NCBI RefSeq assembly: GCF_000252995.1
Contig: NC_015761.1
Coordinates: 3,658,001 to 3,722,000, forward strand
DNA: 64,000 bases
Direction: 5' to 3'
Source: Salmonella bongori NCTC 12419
Lineage (GTDB): Bacteria > Pseudomonadota > Gammaproteobacteria > Enterobacterales > Enterobacteriaceae
Shown here: positions 14,143 to 22,886 of the stretch, in pieces
Position numbering within the stretch: the stretch's first letter is position 1
Layout: every line of letters starts with the position of its first letter
Made by a program: the position numbers and the translations under genes
The notes under the pieces: model-generated
Database searches by the model: none
Told to the model about the DNA's origin: nothing
What the model saw: only the letters and a program-made list of their open reading frames with translations

Positions 14143-16941
14143 TTAGCTATAGAGCAGTTCGTAGATATAAAAATATTCCGCATCCGATAAGCGGATGGCA
14201 TAAGCCTCTTCTATCGGCTGAAAGGCCGATTTAATGACACTAAACGCATTAATATCGAGATCCGGCTTGTTTTCCAGCGCCATCTGTAACGGTTTTCGGT
14301 TAATCACAATACGCTCTACCATACAGCAGCAGTGGATCAGGAAGCGCAGTGTCACCTGACGGCCTGGTTTCAGTGAAAGTGCAGAGGTCAAATGGTTAAA
14401 AACGCCTTCCATTTCTTTCAGAATACGCTGCGGGTTGAGCACCGAAATATGGTTAATAATACTCTCCATCGTCAGCGCGCTGATAAAGCGCATCGCGCTA
14501 CGCTCCATCTCCAGCCGGCGTTCAGCACTGGAGAGATCGGGCGTTAACAAACTTAATACCAGCTCCGGCCCCTGCTCGGAGAACAACTCTTCCAGTGAGA
14601 TAAACGGAATATCCGGCAGTCCCGGCTGGAAGGTGCCGACAATCCCCGCCAGCCGCTCGCTGGCGTTCAACGCCTGTTGAACGCGCTCCAGACTGCGCAC
14701 CTCGTTATAATCAAGGATCACCATTCTGGTGTCCTGCGACATCAATTCGCCAAAACTTTCTTCCAGTACTTTCTTGATTTTTTCCGCCGTCCCCATGCCG
14801 GTAATACAGGAGATCACCAGCACTTTACCGCCACTCTCCTGTTGCGGCGTACAAAGCTGGCAGGGGACATTTTTACTCTCCAGGAGGGCCGCCAGCTGCG
14901 GTAAGTCGCTGGTTTCATAGCTTAAATCCAGCCCTACCTCCAATAGAGTGGTGAGCGTGATATTCGGCATAAGCAGAACATCTATCTGGAATAACTTACT
15001 GATCGTGCTACCGAAATGGATCAATGAGCCGATGTCCACCAGCAGAATAAGCCGCCGATATTGTCGGATCTGAATGAGCCGGGTCAGCGTTTCCAGCGTG
15101 TCATGTACCGACTGCTCAAAGGGCATATCTATAGCGCTGAATAACTCGCGCTCCAGCACGCGATTGACATACTGCGCCTGACTCGTGGCGGTGGTTGCGC
15201 CGTGAGCGATCAAAATGACCCCGCAATCCGGGCTGGCGTCAATGCGTTGGCGATAGTGGCGACACTCTTTCAGGAACAGGCATAGCCAGACCACTTCCGT
15301 CGCCGGACACTGAATATGCAGCAATTCATTGATTTTCCGGCACAGCAACACGGCATTGTCATATTCGTCTTTGCAACGATCCAGAATCAAACTGGAAGAG
15401 TAAAGTTGCGGGATCAGGCCACGCTGCACATAGCCTATCAGCGCCAGGAAGTGTTTACGTAGCGGGTTAACCAGATTCTCCGGTAGCGTAAAGCCCAGCA
15501 CCTGCTCCACACTGCCAATCAGCAACGTCACGCGCTCTTCAATTTGATCACCATAGCGCGGTGGATGCGCCACGCTGTCGCGGCTGTAGAGACCATATTC
15601 AAAAATCGAACTGAGTTTATTTTTCAGGATAGCCAGCGTCTGGGCTGGTGGAACATTACTGTTGCGCAGGTTGACATATTCACGCGTCAGGAAGCTGTAA
15701 AAGAGATCGCTCTCTTCAATTTCGGCCCCGGTCGCCAGCGAGGTTTTTAACGCCGGCAGCGTACGCGCATCTACGCTCAGCCGCGCTTTGCCGTCAAACA
15801 GGGTATCCACCAGGAGCCGTTGTTCCGGCGTCGGGTTAACCGGCATATCCGCCAGCCGTTTATCCAGCTGTAGCGTGTCGCTATGTTCGGTCATTCCCGA
15901 TGCCCACGCCTGGGCGCACAGAAACTGGATATCGCTTTTAAGCTGACCGATGTTGCCTTCCAGAGGTTTATTCAGTAACCAGAGCAGTAATGTTTTATCA
16001 ATGCTAATTGTGCGTTCTATTTTGCGGCTTTCCCGCTGCAAGAAACCCACAATCAATTCGATTTGTTCTTCTACAGAGCGCTGGCGAATACCCGGTAAAT
16101 CAATACTCACCTGAATACGCCGCTGGAAGGTACGTAACAGCGCCGAACCGACCGGCTCCGTCGTGGCGCAAATCAGGCGTACTGAAATTGATCGTGGCTG
16201 GCTACTCACGCCAAGCGGACGATACTCGCCTTTATCCAGAATCGAGAACAGTTTCTCCTGGCCTTCATACGACAGGCGATGTACTTCATCAAGCAACAGA
16301 TAACCGCCGTCAGCCTGTTCCACCAGACCCGTTTTATTTTCATTCGCCCCGGTAAACGCCCCCTGCCGATGTCCAAACAGATGCGAGGAGAGAAGTTCCG
16401 GGTTATGGGCGTATTCCGCGCAGTTAAAGTAGACCAGCGGCGGGATAGCGCCGCTCGACTGCTCACAGGCGAAGCGGTGCATCAGTTCCGCAAAAAAGGT
16501 TTTACCGACGCCGGACGGCCCGGTGAGCAGAACATGTAAACCGTGTGGATAGAGTACCGCCGCGCGGCCTTTTTCCACCGCATCGCGCAGGCTGCGATCG
16601 TAACCAATCAGACTGGAAAACGGATCGTCTGGCGCGTAATGCGCTTCATGCGGCAGCACATCCGCAACCGTCCGCACTTCGCGTTCAGACTCCTCCAGTT
16701 GGCGTCCCAGCAACGTTTCCAGCGCCTGGCGATGCAAAAAATAGACCGGGCGGCCACGGCTTTTGATCGCCAGACCGTCATTCCATAACTGATTGAGATC
16801 TTTACTGACGGAATTACGCGCCAGCCCAAGATTAAAACCTATCGCCTCCGCCGTAAACGCTGTCTCCTGCGCCAGATCGGCAAGACATAGCCCGCGCGTA
16901 AGGCGTTCCAGCTCTCCCAGTACGATCTCAATACGTCTCAT
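14143..16941 (-). CDS. dgaR: DgaR, LevR-type sigma-54 activator
   Basis: 932 residues. An N-terminal winged-helix part (about 1-75) precedes an AAA+ domain with Walker A GPSGVGKT (141-148), the sigma-54 contact loop GAFTGA (194-199) and Walker B GGYLLLDE (212-219). The C-terminal half has PTS regulation domains (PRD; for example LIGYVQRGLIPQLYSSS and YEIxxL-like C-terminus) and a central IIA/IIB-like region (VILIAHGATTATS; VLVISCITGMGTAEKIKK). It senses PTS phosphorylation state and activates the dga promoter at 14063-14078. It has the typical length of LevR-like regulators. Confidence 0.93.
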   Translation of the reverse strand: MRRIEIVLGELERLTRGLCLADLAQETAFTAEAIGFNLGLARNSVSKDLNQLWNDGLAIKSRGRPVYFLHRQALETLLGRQLEESEREVRTVADVLPHEAHYAPDDPFSSLIGYDRSLRDAVEKGRAAVLYPHGLHVLLTGPSGVGKTFFAELMHRFACEQSSGAIPPLVYFNCAEYAHNPELLSSHLFGHRQGAFTGANENKTGLVEQADGGYLLLDEVHRLSYEGQEKLFSILDKGEYRPLGVSSQPRSISVRLICATTEPVGSALLRTFQRRIQVSIDLPGIRQRSVEEQIELIVGFLQRESRKIERTISIDKTLLLWLLNKPLEGNIGQLKSDIQFLCAQAWASGMTEHSDTLQLDKRLADMPVNPTPEQRLLVDTLFDGKARLSVDARTLPALKTSLATGAEIEESDLFYSFLTREYVNLRNSNVPPAQTLAILKNKLSSIFEYGLYSRDSVAHPPRYGDQIEERVTLLIGSVEQVLGFTLPENLVNPLRKHFLALIGYVQRGLIPQLYSSSLILDRCKDEYDNAVLLCRKINELLHIQCPATEVVWLCLFLKECRHYRQRIDASPDCGVILIAHGATTATSQAQYVNRVLERELFSAIDMPFEQSVHDTLETLTRLIQIRQYRRLILLVDIGSLIHFGSTISKLFQIDVLLMPNITLTTLLEVGLDLSYETSDLPQLAALLESKNVPCQLCTPQQESGGKVLVISCITGMGTAEKIKKVLEESFGELMSQDTRMVILDYNEVRSLERVQQALNASERLAGIVGTFQPGLPDIPFISLEELFSEQGPELVLSLLTPDLSSAERRLEMERSAMRFISALTMESIINHISVLNPQRILKEMEGVFNHLTSALSLKPGRQVTLRFLIHCCCMVERIVINRKPLQMALENKPDLDINAFSVIKSAFQPIEEAYAIRLSDAEYFYIYELLYS

Positions 16942-17136
16942 TACACTACCGCTTGCGAAATAAAAGAATGTTCAGAACATACACTATTCTGTTACGCAAG
17001 ACAGTGAGGGGCAGAGAGAAACTACTTTCCCCCCTTTTGTCTGAGTTCAGCGCTGGCTGATAACACGCCTCAATGAGTGAACTCCGCACGGTCTACACTT
17101 ACTCTTGAAAAAGTGCAAACCGACAGGACTCCTCTC

Positions 17137-17430
17137 ATGAAACGTAAAATACTTCTGCTTATTGCCTCGCTTGTCACACTACCGGGCGTCACGTATGCCG
17201 ACTCTCCGTTTAGCTCGCTTCAGACGGCGCATGAAAAAAACACGATATTAAAAGACCTACGTAAAATGTGTACGCCAAAAGGCACGCTAACCGATGAAGC
17301 CTGGGAGAAAAAAATCATGGCAGGCGAGGGGAACCAGCAACATATTCGGGAGGCGATGATCGCGATAGAGCGTAACAATCAGCATAACTACTGGCAGGCT
17401 CTCGGTAAGGTGGAATGCCCGGAGATGTAG
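17137..17430 (+). CDS. yicS: YicS, small secreted protein
   Basis: 97 residues from the ATG at 17137, preceded by an aggac ribosome site; the frame is open back to 17077 without family support. A cleavable signal peptide (MKRKILLLIASLVTLPG, ending TYADS) is followed by a short mature domain with two cysteines (KMCTPKG and KVECPEM) that could form a disulfide. It matches E. coli YicS in size and text; function is unknown. Confidence 0.8.
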   Translation: MKRKILLLIASLVTLPGVTYADSPFSSLQTAHEKNTILKDLRKMCTPKGTLTDEAWEKKIMAGEGNQQHIREAMIAIERNNQHNYWQALGKVECPEM

Positions 17431-17473
17431 CACACCTTTTCCGTTTTTTGGTCGCGAAAATGCGTACTGTAAC

Positions 17474-17495
17474 CGGTTTCTGTTCGACGAAACCG
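17474..17495. promoter_or_regulatory. inverted repeat upstream of the GH1 gene
   Basis: cggtttc (17474-17480) and gaaaccg (17489-17495) form a perfect 7-bp inverted repeat with an 8-bp spacer, centred about 51 bases before the start of the phospho-beta-glucosidase gene. The size suits an operator for a dimeric sugar repressor. It lacks a T-run, so a terminator for yicS is less likely. Confidence 0.4.
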
Positions 17496-17535
17496 CGTAT
17501 TCTGGAGCGAATTTACGCGTTCAAGGAGTACGACA

Positions 17536-18918
17536 ATGCGATACCGTTTTCCCGATAACTTCTGGTGGGGCAGCGCCTGTTCAGCGTTGCAAACCGAAGG
17601 GGATAGCTACAATGGCGGTAAAAGCCAGACCACGTGGGATGTGTGGTTCGAACGCCAGCCTGGTCGTTTTCACCAGGGCGTCGGCCCGGCGGAGACCTCA
17701 ACCTTTTATCGTCACTGGAAGCAAGATATCGCTCTGCTGAAACAGTTGAAACACAATAGTTTCCGCACCTCGCTAAGCTGGGCGCGTCTCATTCCAGACG
17801 GTGTGGGCGAGGTGAATCCGCAAGCGGTAGAATTCTATAACAACGTTATCGATGAGCTGTTGATGCAAGGCATCACGCCATTTATTACGCTATTCCATTT
17901 TGATATGCCAATGGTTATGCAGGAGAAAGGCGGCTGGGAAAATCGCGACGTCGTAGAGGCATTTGGCCATTATGCGCAAACGTGTTTTACGTTGTTTGGC
18001 GATCGCGTGAAGCACTGGTTTACGTTTAACGAGCCGATTGTGCCGGTGGAAGGCGGCTACTTGTACGACTTCCACTATCCCAATGTGGTGGATTTTAAAC
18101 GCGCAGCCACAGTGGCATACCATACCGTACTGGCGCATTCGGCCGCCGTTCGCGCGTATCGCGCCGGGCGCTACGACGGTGAAATCGGCGTGGTGCTAAA
18201 CCTGACGCCGTCCTACCCACGATCGCAACATCCCGCCGATGTGCAAGCCGCGCATCATGCGGACCTGCTATTCAACCGCAGCTTCCTCGACCCGGTATTA
18301 AAAGGCGAGTACCCGGCGGATCTGGTGGCGCTGCTGAAAACCTACGACCAACTGCCCACCTGTCAGCCAGGCGACCGTCAGCTTATTGCCGACGGCAAAA
18401 TCGATTTACTGGGAATTAACTACTATCAGCCGCGCCGCGTGAAGTGCCGTGATACGGCAATAAATCCGCAAGCGCCGTTCATGCCGGAGTGGTTATTTGA
18501 TTACTATGACATGCCGGGGCGCAAGATGAATCCTTATCGCGGTTGGGAAATTTACGCCCCGGGAATTTACGATATCATCACCAATCTGCGGGATAATTAC
18601 GGTAATCCGCGCTGTTTTATCTCTGAAAACGGCATGGGTGTTGAGAACGAACAACGCTTTGTGCAAGCGGGACAAATTCACGATGATTACCGAATTGAAT
18701 TTGTCTCTGAGCATCTTAAATGGCTACATAAAGGCATTAGCGAGGGCTGTCGCTGTCTTGGCTACCATATGTGGACATTTATCGATAACTGGTCATGGCT
18801 GAACGGCTATAAAAATCGCTATGGTTTTGTACAACTGGATTTGACCACCCAAACGCGCACGGTGAAAAAAAGCGGAGAATGGTTTGCCGCCACCGCAGAG
18901 CATAACGGTTTTGATTAA
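17536..18918 (+). CDS. 6-phospho-beta-glucosidase, GH1 family
   Basis: 460 residues, full GH1 length. The N-terminal signature FPDNFWWGSACSALQTEG is present, the acid/base is Glu166 in WFTFNEP, and the nucleophile is Glu364 in FISENGMG. It hydrolyses phosphorylated beta-glucosides taken up by a PTS. The ribosome site aaggag is well placed before the ATG. No PTS transporter is adjacent other than dga, so the transporter that feeds it must be elsewhere. It resembles BglA-type enzymes, but I do not assign a symbol. Confidence 0.88.
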   Translation: MRYRFPDNFWWGSACSALQTEGDSYNGGKSQTTWDVWFERQPGRFHQGVGPAETSTFYRHWKQDIALLKQLKHNSFRTSLSWARLIPDGVGEVNPQAVEFYNNVIDELLMQGITPFITLFHFDMPMVMQEKGGWENRDVVEAFGHYAQTCFTLFGDRVKHWFTFNEPIVPVEGGYLYDFHYPNVVDFKRAATVAYHTVLAHSAAVRAYRAGRYDGEIGVVLNLTPSYPRSQHPADVQAAHHADLLFNRSFLDPVLKGEYPADLVALLKTYDQLPTCQPGDRQLIADGKIDLLGINYYQPRRVKCRDTAINPQAPFMPEWLFDYYDMPGRKMNPYRGWEIYAPGIYDIITNLRDNYGNPRCFISENGMGVENEQRFVQAGQIHDDYRIEFVSEHLKWLHKGISEGCRCLGYHMWTFIDNWSWLNGYKNRYGFVQLDLTTQTRTVKKSGEWFAATAEHNGFD

Positions 18919-18929
18919 TCTTTTGTGAG

Positions 18930-18961
18930 CGCCGGATGATGACTGACATCTTATCCGGCCC
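18930..18961. repeat. REP-like palindrome between GH1 and nepI
   Basis: gccggatgatgactgacatcttatccggc is an imperfect palindrome in the short gap between two convergent genes. It may serve as a bidirectional terminator or mRNA end. Confidence 0.55.
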
Positions 18962-18977
18962 ACAAATGGCAATAATA

Positions 18978-20171
18978 TCAACTCATTGACGTAATACGCA
19001 CTTTCGCCGCCACGACTAACGCCGTCAACAGCATTAGGCCACCGGAAAGCGCCAGCGGCGAAAGCAATCCAAAGTTATCGAGCGCATAGCCGCCCAGCGC
19101 CGCACCACAGGTATTCGCCAGTTGAATCACCGCCACCTGAACAGAGCCCGCTTTTTCCGCCTGATCGGCAAGGGAGCGGGTGATCCACGTTGACCAGCCC
19201 ACTGGTATCAGCGCAAACGCCAGTCCCCAGATAATCGCTATGACCGCCGCCACGGTTTTGTCACTTCCCCACACGATGAGCGTCAGCGCGCTCAGCGCCA
19301 GTATCAGCGGCGCACCGGCCAGCGCCAGTTTTACCGAACGTTTCAGTACGTAAGATGAGAAAGAGGTACCAACGAAGCTGGCAATGCCAAAACTTAGTAA
19401 CACCAACGTCAGCCCATCAACGTCAAAGCCCGCCAGATTCATATAGACCGGGCGAATATAGGTAAAGAAAGCGAACTGTCCGGCAAAAGACATAAAGATG
19501 GCGATCATCCCGGCCATCACACCAGGGCGTTGCAACAGACTGAACATATTCTGTTTTTGGTGAGAAGGTTCGCCCGGCAGCGACGGCAAAGATTTTACCA
19601 CCCAGATGACGCACAGTATGCCCATCACCGCAGCGGCGTTAAAGACATTACGCCAGCCGATAATGCCGCCCAAAAAACTGCCCAGCGGCGCGGCGATCAC
19701 TAACGCGATGGAGACCGCGCCAAAAATTACCGACAGCGCTTTCGGTACGGTACGCGTGGGAACCAGCCGCATAGTTAGTGAGGCTGACATCGCCCAGAAT
19801 CCGCCCAGCGCCAGCCCCAGACAAGCGCGACCCAGCAATAGCAACGTAAAGCTGTTAGCAAAGGAGACCATCAGACAAGAAGCCGTCAGCAAAACGGCAA
19901 ACAAAATAACGACATAGCGCCTGTCCGTCGCCTGAATAATCTGGGTAATAAACAGACTGGAAAACATCGCCACAAACGCCGTGACAGTAACCGACTGACC
20001 GGCGATACCCTCGGAAATGCCCAAATCCTGCGCCATCGGCGTCAACAGGCTAACAGGCAAAAACTCAACGGTAATCAGGCAGGCGACACAAAACGCCACG
20101 GCAAAGACGGCTGACCAGTTAGGTCTGGCAACCTCATCTGCGCGGGGTTTTTCTGTGAGATTTTCATTCAT
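18978..20171 (-). CDS. nepI: NepI, purine ribonucleoside exporter
   Basis: 397 residues with 12 predicted helices of the major facilitator (DHA1) type. The text FLPVSLLTPMAQDLGISEGIAGQSVTVTA and the loop after helix 2 (TQIIQATDRRYV) fit the family, as does GRACLGLALGGFWAMSASL. NepI exports inosine and related nucleosides. The start has an aggtaa ribosome site. Confidence 0.88.
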   Translation of the reverse strand: MNENLTEKPRADEVARPNWSAVFAVAFCVACLITVEFLPVSLLTPMAQDLGISEGIAGQSVTVTAFVAMFSSLFITQIIQATDRRYVVILFAVLLTASCLMVSFANSFTLLLLGRACLGLALGGFWAMSASLTMRLVPTRTVPKALSVIFGAVSIALVIAAPLGSFLGGIIGWRNVFNAAAVMGILCVIWVVKSLPSLPGEPSHQKQNMFSLLQRPGVMAGMIAIFMSFAGQFAFFTYIRPVYMNLAGFDVDGLTLVLLSFGIASFVGTSFSSYVLKRSVKLALAGAPLILALSALTLIVWGSDKTVAAVIAIIWGLAFALIPVGWSTWITRSLADQAEKAGSVQVAVIQLANTCGAALGGYALDNFGLLSPLALSGGLMLLTALVVAAKVRITSMS

Positions 20172-20299
20172 TGTTATTACCTGCGTGTTTTATTGGAAAA
20201 AGCCACGCAGTGTAGCATTACAAAATGTGATCTGATTAACGTTTTAGCAACTATTTACCGATGACGGCTTTCGCCTTATCCGTATCACCCATCATGATA

Positions 20300-20752
20300 T
20301 CAATGCAGCCAGTGGACGCCCTCTTCCGGCTGAAAAAAGGCGTTATAGCGCAATTGAAACGCGTTGATCTCCTGCATATCGGGTTCCATTTCGCGCAAAA
20401 AGCCCAGCGCCAGGCGCACCTGCGTATCGGTGATCGGCGCGGCTAAACGCGCTTTTTGCAGCAACCGATGCCATCGCTGCAAATTTTGATCGCCACTCTC
20501 GACAATCACGATTTGCCAGATCAACAACACCTGAGCGGCATTTTGCAAATGCGACTCATCAGGGCGATGCAGATACTGTAAAAATTCACCGCCTGCCGTT
20601 TTACCCATCTGATCAACCATCGATTCTATCGGCACGACATCAATATTCAGGCGTTCGCTCAGGCGGCGAATCGCACGGCGGGTATCCGATGTCAGCACCC
20701 GGAACCCCACAATAAACACCACGACAAACGTGGCAAGAATCAACCAAATCAT
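20300..20752 (-). CDS. yicN: YicN, DUF1198 membrane-anchored protein
   Basis: 150 residues from the ATG at 20752 (MIWLILATFVVVFIVGF), which fits the E. coli YicN length; the frame is open to 20770. One N-terminal membrane anchor is followed by a helical cytoplasmic domain (SERLNIDVVPIESMVDQMGKT to FFQPEEGVHWLH). Function unknown. Confidence 0.85.
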   Translation of the reverse strand: MIWLILATFVVVFIVGFRVLTSDTRRAIRRLSERLNIDVVPIESMVDQMGKTAGGEFLQYLHRPDESHLQNAAQVLLIWQIVIVESGDQNLQRWHRLLQKARLAAPITDTQVRLALGFLREMEPDMQEINAFQLRYNAFFQPEEGVHWLH

Positions 20753-20857
20753 GCGTATATCCGTCACCAAACAGGATACCCATCATAACGACAAATTTAT
20801 GGCTGTCGACATTCTGGCCTGTCAGAATGTGATTTATAAAACCAAAGCATACATATC

Positions 20858-20959
20858 ATGAAATCTGATATCAGGACGCTCGACCTGAATTTGCTCAGAG
20901 CGCTGGATGCCCTCACCGACGAGCGAAAAGTTACCCGCATAAATTTTGAAATAAAATAG
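20858..20959 (+). pseudogene. truncated LysR-type regulator at the Rhs island edge
   Basis: ATG at 20858 reads MKSDIRTLDLNLLRALDALT followed by DERKVTR, the classical LysR N-terminus up to the start of the helix-turn-helix. It then turns into unrelated AT-rich sequence (INFEIK, stop 20957-20959). A full gene would be about 300 codons. The break at about 20938 marks the left boundary of the foreign Rhs DNA. Confidence 0.75.
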
Positions 20960-21106
20960 TGTCATTTTTTATAGTAAACGCTAAATGAATAATTTAACCA
21001 GATGTTGAATCACTTTTCTGTGAATGAAATGGGTGGTAAAGTAGCAATGCAGCCTAAATTGATAATATAAATATATCAGAGATAAAAATTCTCACCAGAA
21101 AACGGC

Positions 21107-22153
21107 TCATCGTTTTACACCTTCAATTTTTTCGTACTCACCCAGAACCTTACTTACAAAGTCTTGACGATTATTTACTATAAAACCATAGTTATCATTT
21201 CCATATTGTTTACTTCCTTTCGGAAATAATAAGTTATCTGGTTTATTTTTGACTATATCGACTGCTTTTTTCGTTATTTCATCGTTATATTTTTCTTTAT
21301 TACAGGTATAATCATTAGTTTTAGGTTCACTAAATAACCCACTATCACCACCATAGCCGATATTAGTGCCATCATCAAAGAATATGTGTGCATGGAAAAT
21401 ACCAAGATCGAGACCTGTCATGCCATTTGTCCTGAAACCTCGCGAACCTTTAAGGGATCTTGTACAAATTTGAGCTAAGCCTGGTGGATCTATAAATCGA
21501 ATTGGATTAAAAGGATACGGATATAAATGCCATCCCCCTTTCAGCCCTATCGGATCCTGAGTGATATACCGTCCCTGTCCCGGGTTGTAATAACGGTGCC
21601 GATCGTAATACAGCCCCGATTCTTCATCCTCAATTTGTCCCGGCAGACGAATGAGCTGCTCCAGTCCCTGCAGATTAACCTCATTCAGCGGTTTTCCCCA
21701 TTCGTCATAGTCTTCCCGTCATACAGTTTCACCGCCTGTACCTATCAGCGCCAGCGGCAGTCCGCGATGGTCTCAGTGATACAGATGGATTTTTCACTTC
21801 GGGATATATTCCGGCTCCATCAGGTTTGCCATCCACTCTACCGTCAGCCCACACTGCGCCAGCCACGCACGGCTGGCTTCGCTGAGTTCCCCGCGCTGTA
21901 GCTCCGCTTCCAGACTATCCACCAGAACCACCAGTTCCGGCGGGAAGGTTACGTTTGCCTCCTGCTGAAACTTCTCCGCCAGCGTGCGGCGGGCTGCTTT
22001 TAACAGCTCTGAGGTTTCTGTTTCAATTCTGACCAGCGGTGTGAAGGTGCCCGGCAGGTAAATGGTCTGTATGCGCTGTGTGTCAGTTTCGGTGGTGGTC
22101 AGCTTGTCGCGCCCGTTGTACTGCCAGCACTCAGCAGCTTCACCGTTCATCAT
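21107..22153 (-). pseudogene. orphan rhs C-terminal module, degraded
   Basis: From 22153 the frame reads MMNGEAAECWQYNGRDKLTTTET and follows the core of the main rhs gene to EPEYIPK, then stops. In other frames the core goes on (KIHLYH with TGA at 21773-21775 in place of Cys, DHRGLPLALIG, EDYDEWGKPLNEVN, LPGQIEDEESGLYYDRHRYY) to DPPGLA. It ends in a different tip, 21107-21472, with IFHAHIFFDDGTNIGYGGDS and NYGFIVNNRQDFVSKVLGEY. This is a displaced toxin tip with its piece of core, now carrying a stop and frameshifts. No immunity gene follows it. Confidence 0.85.
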
Positions 22154-22165
22154 GCACGTTTTTTA

Positions 22166-22468
22166 TTAGAAAGAGGATTCCAGACCGCAATCATAATTTT
22201 TTGCCTGCCGTATGTAATTTCGAACATCATTCGCCATGAGTTGGTCTGGGTCTAAATATGTTAATTTAATCAATAGTGCTAACTCATTTCTATTCGGAAC
22301 GCGTTTTAACCACCAATGAAAAGCTCCATTGCGATCGTGTTCTGAGCCTTGCTCATCCCCATCTTGATAGTATTTTACTTGCATGAAATAAAGTTCATCA
22401 GGGTACATGTTATAGATTTTCCACTCAATTGGAAAATTCATTTTTTTTAAAAACTCATCTTTATTCAT
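22166..22468 (-). CDS. probable immunity protein for the Rhs tip
   Basis: 100 residues, MNKDEFLKKMNFPIEWKIY to NYDCGLESSF, acidic and aromatic-rich, with no signal peptide. It starts 10 bases after the rhs stop with an aaggaa ribosome site and has the low GC of the toxin tip rather than of the rhs core. Small cytoplasmic proteins directly after an rhs tip are by rule cognate immunity proteins. I do not recognise its family. Confidence 0.7.
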   Translation of the reverse strand: MNKDEFLKKMNFPIEWKIYNMYPDELYFMQVKYYQDGDEQGSEHDRNGAFHWWLKRVPNRNELALLIKLTYLDPDQLMANDVRNYIRQAKNYDCGLESSF

Positions 22469-22478
22469 TTCTTGTTCC

Positions 22479-22886
22479 TTATATGGCTGGCGGGGTCAAA
22501 TCTCCCCCCATGTCTTCATAAATTTGACATGATACTAATTCTCCACGCTGACACATTTCACCTACTACGTCTCGAACCGACATGTAATCACCAAGCACTC
22601 CCAGTAATTTACCATATTTAAATATCTGCTTTTGTCTTTCGGATAATATTTTTTTAGCCTCATCGGTTAGTTTCTTACAAAAATATTTCTGTTCTTTAGA
22701 CATCTTTTCCGCATCCGCTTGTGATAGAGGTTTCCAATTATCGGTACTCAACCGCGGCCCATCATTTTTACCTAGATGAATATGGTCTGGTGAGTGGTCT
22801 GGGCGAAAACTTGTGGCCTCAGGACCTGGATTCGCATGAACAGATGTATCTCCAGAAGCTCCTTCTATTCCTTTACTTATATTTAT
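22479..22886 (-). other. Rhs toxin tip (135 residues after DPLGL)
   Basis: After the conserved DPLGL the tip reads INISKGIEGASGDTSVHANP, then a His-rich motif PDHSPDHIHLGKNDGPR, a helical middle (KMSKEQKYFCKKLTDEAKK) and the end YEDMGGDLTPPAI. The His/Asp cluster is suggestive of a metal- or acid-base-dependent nuclease, but I cannot name the family. The tip is AT-richer than the core. Confidence 0.7.
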
